From NCBI GenBank assembly GCA_021464245.1, contig JADCRB010000155.1:483231-547230 (forward strand): DNA of 64,000 nucleotides. The letters are read 5' to 3'. The notes beneath the pieces are model-generated. The model saw only the letters and a list, made by a program, of their open reading frames with translations, searched no databases and had not been told where the DNA came from. Source of the stretch: Carallia brachiata (Eukaryota; Streptophyta; Magnoliopsida; Malpighiales; Rhizophoraceae). Positions within the stretch are counted from its first letter, which is position 1. Every line of letters begins with the position of its first letter. A program made the position numbers and the translations under genes. Positions 58,601 to 64,000 of the stretch are shown one piece after another.

Positions 58601-58821
58601 CAATTAAATTCGAGGGCTTCCATGGTGGATTAATGAAAATGCGTGGGGTCAATCCATTGTATGCTCAGCAAGAGGGGTACGGCTCGTTGCAACTGCTGCC
58701 ATTAGGAAGACATGCAGAAGCAACTTCTGAAAATAAGAGATGCCGAGATGCGGATGAACTCGGTCAAAACTGCGGCTCGAGTGAGATGGATGAGGAATCA
58801 CCTTCTAAAAGATTGAAATAA
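52212..58821 (+). pseudogene. TIR-NBS-LRR (TNL) resistance gene, disabled
   Basis: TNL proteins are intracellular immune receptors; this copy cannot make a full one. Exon 1 (52212-52701) encodes TIR, with YDVFLSF, then FIDDELHRGEEI and YHVDPSDVRKQTG; codon 12 is TAA (52245-52247) and a frame change lies between 52300 and 52360. Exon 2 (about 52836-53908) encodes NB-ARC: P-loop GMGGIGKTT (52998-53024), kinase-2 VLDDVDD (near 53230-53250), GVPLALKVLG and EMHDFLRELG. It carries frameshifts near 53110 and 53215 and stops at 53332-53334 and 53866-53868. Exon 3 (54034-54327) starts the LRRs. Exon 4 (56833-57893) holds about ten LRRs but has a TAA at 56875-56877 and a shift near 57065. Exon 5 (58225-58821) is the C-JID domain (GSRIPEWFQHKSVGNSISLHLP), ending SKRLK. 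Five-exon TNL structure is typical of the family. Splice sites are intact, so exons 4-5 could still be transcribed. Confidence 0.92.
54328..56832 (+). other. Large intron of the TNL copy
   Basis: 2.5 kb, GT at 54328-54329 and AG at 56831-56832, AT-rich, with a TA microsatellite at about 55626-55658. From about 55801 onward it is repeated in inverted orientation at 62539-64000. Confidence 0.75.
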
Positions 58822-58840
58822 ACTCAGGGTATGTCAGCAT
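55801..58840 (+). repeat. Left arm of the TNL inverted repeat
   Basis: Intron 3 end, exons 4 and 5 of the plus-strand TNL copy. The reverse complement of this segment forms 60833-64000, including intron sequence, which proves duplication of genomic DNA and not of an mRNA. The arm extends left beyond 55801 only if the right arm continues past the window. Confidence 0.9.
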
Positions 58841-60850
58841 CAGGTGTGAGTTATCTATCTCTTCTTCAAAGCTCCCTTTGCTTCCTTTATAGTTTATAAA
58901 ATTATGATACATATTTCTATGTTGGTGGTTTTATTTATTTATTTATTTATTTTTAGCTCTGGTATTTTCTTTTTCAAGGAATGGATGTTGTTCATACGTA
59001 GATGTACTCCTAGTCATGGTATGTTTGTGTTGTTTAAATTTGGAATTACAGTTATGATTTGTTTGCAATCATTTTTTAATATGCAATACATTCAATCTAA
59101 TTCGATTGATAGAATTCAATTTAATTGATTTAGTATTTCAATTGTAATTTTGGTTTGTTGTTCGGTATATAAATTCTTATTAAATGAATTCAATTGAATT
59201 TTTCATTTTATTTAAGTGCTAGGATGAGTTGATTGAATTCTACCTAATTCTCACTCATGAGAAATATTGATTATAAAACATTAATGTATTTCTTATAATG
59301 TGATAATTAAATTCGAATCTTGTATTTTAAAAATTGTAAAACAAAATAAAGAAATTAGTATGTTGGGTTTTTTTTTTTTCTTTTGAAAGTACATAGAAGA
59401 TTGGTTTTATAACACTATGCTTTTTCTATTCATTGCAGTCCAAAGAAATCAATATATAGAAATATTGTCATCAACATTTAGAATACAAAACAAATAAGCT
59501 CCAAACAGGGTGTACTTATTATGGAAATGGGTATTAAGGAAGCGAACTTATTTTTTCACCTCAAATGACATTTTCTTTTTGTTGGTACATAAAATTCACC
59601 ACGACAAATCTAAATTGCAGAACTCTAAAGCAAGAATTTTCTTTTCTTCATATTACCACATATCATCCTGTATGTTAAAGTCAGCAATATATCATATTTC
59701 TTTTCTAATTCAGTTTTTTTCCCCCCATTTTTGAATAGTTTCACGTTATAGTTCTCTCTTACATTTTCGGTGTTTAATATTAAATTCAAGTTCACGATAG
59801 TGAAGTCGGTCATGACTTCGTGACGCCAGGCCAGTATGTCATGAGAAAGAAACACAATAGACAAGGCCGGAGCAACATGAGGCATGCAATTGCAAAGACT
59901 GTGGGGACAGGACAAAGAAATTTACATGGCAGGTTCAGATCTTTCTTTTGGTTACAAGGCAGGTTCAGATTTTTTTTTTTGTTACAAGGCAGGTTCAGAT
60001 CTTTGTCCAAACATAGTGAAGGAAAGAGAAAAGGAAAAAGGTGTTGGATGAAGTAAAAGTCCTTCTGACTGACTAGGCAGGTTCAGATCTTTTCTATTTT
60101 CAGTTGGCTTTTATGGAGTTTTTAACCATTCTAATTCTGAATACTTGACTTGTGGAACGTTTGCAACATGTTTCTTTTGATTGTCAATGTCAATGGATTT
60201 TTCAGATGAATAAGAAAGGTGTTTTTTTTTTTTATTTAAGCTAAAGATGCTCAGTAGAAGTGAATTTGCAAGGAGTAAATGTTAGTGTACCAGTATTTGG
60301 TGTGTTAATTTTTGTCCCGAATGGAATTGAGATTATTTTTTTTGAAATTATAACTGATATTTTTAAAACAGTTATTTTTTTTACATTTCAAAAATATCAT
60401 CATAGTTTCAAAATAACAGTTATAATTTCGTCCGGAACAAAATATCGATACATAATCTCCGGAATACCTAACTGCACTCATTTGCAAAATAGTCACTTGT
60501 GATACTTTTGGCATTTTACTTAGTTGCGTGGAGCTTGGGCGCTCCATAGCCATTTTACTTGTTTTATGAGAAATTGCATCCTTGAAAATTGTTTTCTTTC
60601 TCATCTATAGTTTAGCTACTGATGTACTGTAATTTATAGGGAATTTGGCAAGTACATGCCTTGCTTATCCAAATATTCTCCAATTTCCTCAATATCATCA
60701 CTAGGACTATTGAAAGATCTTATGCATCTTCAGCATTGAATTGAGGGGAGTTTTGAAGAATATGAATGAGGCAATAACAGATAGATTAACTCACAGTGAT
60801 CAAAGGATAAGCATAGAACCCCACTCCGATAATGCTGCGCTGACATGTCC
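58822..60850. other. Spacer between the two TNL copies
   Basis: AT-rich and non-coding apart from a short 30-bp-period tandem repeat (59928-60090). Neither copy extends far into it. A 3' UTR of the plus copy probably occupies its start. Confidence 0.55.
59928..60090. repeat. 30-bp-period tandem repeat
   Basis: GGCAGGTTCAGAT begins at 59928, 59958 and 59988, exactly 30 bases apart, with a GGTTACAA-like segment in each unit. A fourth, displaced copy lies at about 60076-60090. Confidence 0.85.
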
Positions 60851-62538
60851 TGAGTTTGTTTCAATCTTTTAGAAGGTGGTTCTTCATCCATCTCACTCGA
60901 GCCGCCGTTTCAACCGAGTTCATCAACACTCGGCATCTATTATTTTCAGAAGCTGCTTCTGCAGGTCTTTCTAATGGCAGCAGTTGCCATGTGTTGTTTC
61001 CCTCTTCTTGAGCATACAATGGATTGACCCCACACATTTTTATAATATTTTTATCACCTGAAAAGTGTTGAACTTAATTGAGACAACATACTGGTTGGAT
61101 TGAGTATATTTATGGGCATTCATAGATATCTGAGTACATTGACCAAAAAAAAAAAAGAAAAAGATATCTGAGTACGCAAAGTACCATCAGGTCCCAAGAC
61201 TAGGTGCTCTGTCTCAGTGCCATAACCATTCCATACAGTCTCGTGCAATAGCAACAAAGCACGGCGGATAAAAGTGTTTCCAATATGGAGTTTATAATAA
61301 AGTCCACTGTTTTTGAGCTGTGCAATGCCCAATTGACGGTAAACAACGCAAAAAGCAAAGCCCATGAAGCCATCGTTAGGCCAATTTGACGGAAGCTGGA
61401 AGCAAATTGAGTGTCCAATACTTTGATACTCGAACCACTCTGGAGTCCTACTCCCCGTATTTATTATTTAACACTAGGAGGTTCTTTATAATCTGCCTGT
61501 ACATCAAAAATATATTATTCTTTTAATATGAATAAAATGATGGAAAAAAAAAAACTGTCAGAAAATAGAGCTGAGAGGGGAGAGACGTACCTTGTACCGA
61601 GTTTCATTCATGAAAATGGATAGACGTGGATTTCTCATCAATACATGCACCACGTCCAAGCTTCCCTTCTGATCCAATTTCAAGCAATTTGCGAAGTTGA
61701 AAAGGCATGGGCGAAGGTGCTCCGACTCAAAAGACAGAAGTGTTAGTCCTACTGTTCCAACGATGTGCAACCATAAGCTATTGTCTGAGATACGTTAGGT
61801 GGAAGATCTGGTACGGACTGAAGGCTTTTGCATTCAGATATATCAAGATTCTTAATTTAGAAAGTTGTTTGATGCTTGCAGGGATGTTCTTAAAACTACT
61901 TCCTCTTAAATGTAGCTCTGTTAATGAGGAGCATTAATGTCCCAGGTCTGGTGGTAACTTCACGAGATGGCAATTTGATAGACAAATATTTCTTACTACC
62001 TAAGAAGAAGTTCTCCTCCTCCTGCTGCTGCTCCTCCTCCTCCTCCTCCTCTATGGTTTTGGGGAATTCTGTTGGATTTGAGCAGCCACTCAGACGAAGT
62101 CTTTGAAGAGATTGTAGCTTCCAGATGGTGCTTGGCAGTATTACTAGCTCAGTGCAGCCCTCCATGGCAAACAGCGAAGACGACTGAGGCACACAACTGA
62201 TGTGGCCACTTCTGTTATTGGGGTCCCATCCAAATGTAATTCTTCTAAATTCTTGGAGATTTCCGGAAACTTATTTAAAGATAAGCAACCAAATAAATCA
62301 AGTTTCTCAAGAGATTTCAAATCAATGTTACTTTGGAAACTCTTAACCTGAGAACAACGCCGCATTTGTGAAGAACTTTGTGGTTCTACCATTTTGCCTT
62401 CAAGCTGCTGAGTTGGATTTGTTCCTCCAGAATGGCGTTATGACAGTTGGCCTAGCTGCTGAAGTTGGATTGTTTCTAATCTGTTAGTTTTTGTTGTAAT
62501 CATATCTCCTAGTGTAATCCATTAATTTGTCCAAATCC
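60851..62538 (-). pseudogene. Inverted partial TNL copy (LRR and C-JID)
   Basis: On the minus strand the LRR exon runs 62538-61591 and the C-JID exon 61496-60851, with the same splice junctions as exons 4 and 5 of the plus copy (AAG|GTACGT and ACAG|GCAGAT). Recognisable stretches include NIDLKSLEKLDLFGC, PEISKNLEELHLDGTPITEV, TIWKLQSLQRLRLSGCSN, and FNFANCLKLDQKGSLDVVHV. The frames are broken between 62144 and 62192, in the 61770-61930 zone and across C-JID. A Glu/Gln run (from GAG/GAA repeats at 62010-62053) replaces the short EEKQQEE of the other copy. A small A-rich insertion disrupts C-JID at 61138-61161. The stop TAA of the other copy is CAA here. TIR and NB-ARC would lie beyond the window, if present. 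Confidence 0.88.
61124..61175 (+). mobile_element. A-rich micro-insertion with 14-bp target duplication
   Basis: AGATATCTGAGTAC occurs at 61124-61137 and 61162-61175, flanking a 24-base ATTGACC-poly(A)-like insert. The paralogous exon at 58545-58590 lacks it. This is the signature of an extremely 5'-truncated LINE-mediated insertion. Confidence 0.6.
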
Positions 62539-64000
62539 TTTGGCAATGGGGAGAACACAAAAACTATATCAGAAATCTAAAAATTTTGCTCCACACTAGG
62601 ATTTGTCTGGGAAAACAAAATTATAAAAAGCAAAATCTTACTCGATATAATTACACCTAATTCATTAAAAACGGCACAAAAACCAAACATTCCTTAAAAT
62701 AATAAATGTGATTTGCGGGAGATTTTCTTCCACTTTTGAATTGTGGAAGCCACAATTGAATAGTTAACTTGATTTTAGTCTTTTCCAAAATTCTCCTTAG
62801 CTTCCGACCTCTGTAAATAATAAATTGAATAATAAATATCCTCTTGATCTCCATACTAACCATTATTTATTATTTTTATTAGTGTATTAAGTAGTCTTGT
62901 GAACTTTAAATCAATGAAATAATATTTAACAGTTAGACGTTATACAGTTAATTAACTCAATGGTCTCTTAGTTACAAATGCAAAAGGAATTAGACCAAGA
63001 AACTTAGAACTAAAAATCAAATTCATCTAACTACATTTGATCCTTTAAGAATTTTAGTTTAATTTCATTCTTGATTTTTGCACAATTTTCATCAGCTTGA
63101 TTCAAACTGGTTATAGATTAGACAAAAAACCGAACAAACCTATCTATTTGGAAGTCCTATTTTCTATTTTGTAAAATAAATTTTTATATCAGTAGTTGCT
63201 GTGCACTAGATTATAATCTTAAATTAAAATTATATTTCAAAACGGAAAAACTCGCTAGCTGTTTTTTAGGTGATCGTTTTGTGACTGTCATATACGATAT
63301 GATAGGCAAATTATATGACACGTCAAGGAAATTATATGACACGTATAACCAACCATTAAAACAAAAATTTTATAGTTAGTTACATGTGTCGTATAATTTT
63401 TTTTGATATATAGTATATTTCAAGTGACATTTCATATGTGACAGCCACGAAATAGTCACTTAAGAGACAATCATTTAGTGACACTCTTTAAAAGATTATT
63501 TATTTCTTAAAGTTTAATAAACTAAACCGTGTTAAGCCAACTATTATGTTCATTCATTTCATACGAATATATTTTTATTATTTACAAACTAAATATTTAA
63601 CAAGTTTTGTGTCGATTGTGATTCAGCCTAAAGTTATATAATTTAACTAATTTAAAAGAGTTCCAAAAAAATTGAGCTTAACAACTTAAAAGTCCAATGG
63701 TGATGTATTATTTTCAAAACGATTTCTAGATTAACCATAAATTAAATAAAGACCAAAAACCTAAAGCCTAAAGAAAGCAAGAAAGAATAATACCAGGACG
63801 TATACAAGTGAATAGAAAATCATCTAGCACCTTGCATAAAATTTCAATAACATGGTATAAAACTTCAACGATATGGTAGAAAGTACATGTGTTGTAAGTT
63901 ATTATTAAAAAAACTATCATATAATTTTTAGATTCTAAAATATATTTATTTATGTAATTTATTTATTTCATGTCACTTTCAAATTTTAACAGTCATTTGG
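62539..64000 (-). repeat. Right arm of the TNL inverted repeat, intron part
   Basis: The reverse complement of the plus-copy intron (about 55801-56832) with scattered substitutions and an extra MITE-like insertion at about 63247-63487. Homology reaches the last base of the window, so the arm continues outside. Confidence 0.85.
63247..63487. mobile_element. MITE in the inverted TNL intron
   Basis: About 240 bases absent from the paralogous intron (near 56335). Its ends are inverted repeats of about 40 bases: CTGTTTTTTAGGTGATCG and TTGTGACTGTCATATACGA on the left against TTGTCTCTTAAGTGACTA and TCGTGGCTGTCACATATGA from the right end. An ATATGACACGT motif is repeated inside. The superfamily is unknown. 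Confidence 0.75.

Noticed and set aside
59928..60090. CRISPR-like spacing of a 30-base repeat
   Set aside because: Only three regular units without unique spacers, in plant nuclear DNA; a simple tandem repeat.

Overview
This is nuclear DNA from a plant, most probably a eudicot. It is AT-rich, has GT-AG introns and is crowded with nested retrotransposons. It holds one BES1/BZR1-type transcription factor gene and two broken TIR-NBS-LRR (TNL) resistance-gene copies. I cannot name the species from the sequence. The only gene I consider clearly intact is the BES1/BZR1 homologue at 2434-5946 (two exons, 331 residues, BEH4-like).

Layout. 1-2433: AT-rich upstream DNA, a CA/TA microsatellite and the 5' leader of the BES1-type gene. 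2434-5946: that gene, with a 2.5-kb intron. 7527-13342: a DNA transposon with AACCGG-rich ends and an 11-bp target-site duplication (TSD). A 3.84-kb Copia-type LTR element (8649-12491, perfect 5-bp TSD) is nested inside it. 13358-18172: a second Copia element with two 191-bp LTRs and a broken polyprotein. 18173-22345: AT-rich DNA without genes. 22346-26724: two ~490-bp inverted repeats enclosing LTR-less Copia pol debris. 26828-34797: a Gypsy-type element with no recognisable pol but two antisense gene-like modules; its 3' LTR is truncated. 35389-36859: a 5'-truncated Copia fragment. 36886-37117: a small TIR element. 37118-41221: mostly unassigned, with one possible secreted-peptide exon on the minus strand.

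41222-44706: a minus-strand LINE, split at 41753-42934 by a chimeric insertion of two unrelated LTR-element fragments flanked by a 9-bp duplication. 44707-46990: a minus-strand LTR element, itself containing a 628-bp Mutator-like element (MULE) with a 9-bp TSD. 47026-49310: a MuDR/MULE transposase pseudogene. 49956-51183: a non-autonomous TIR element whose core is GC-richer than its ends (possible Pack-MULE).

52212-58821: a TNL gene carrying TIR, NB-ARC, LRR and C-JID domains in five exons, disabled by several stops and frameshifts. 60851-64000: its 3' half again, inverted, running out of the window. The two copies face tail to tail across a ~2-kb spacer, so the right end of the window is a large imperfect inverted repeat.

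The observations I would follow up first are: a 16-nt complementarity between the primer-binding position of the 8649-12491 element and its own LTR, which suggests self-priming; the antisense modules of the Gypsy-type element; the chimeric insertion in the LINE; the TNL inverted repeat; and an in-frame upstream ATG that would extend the BES1-type protein.
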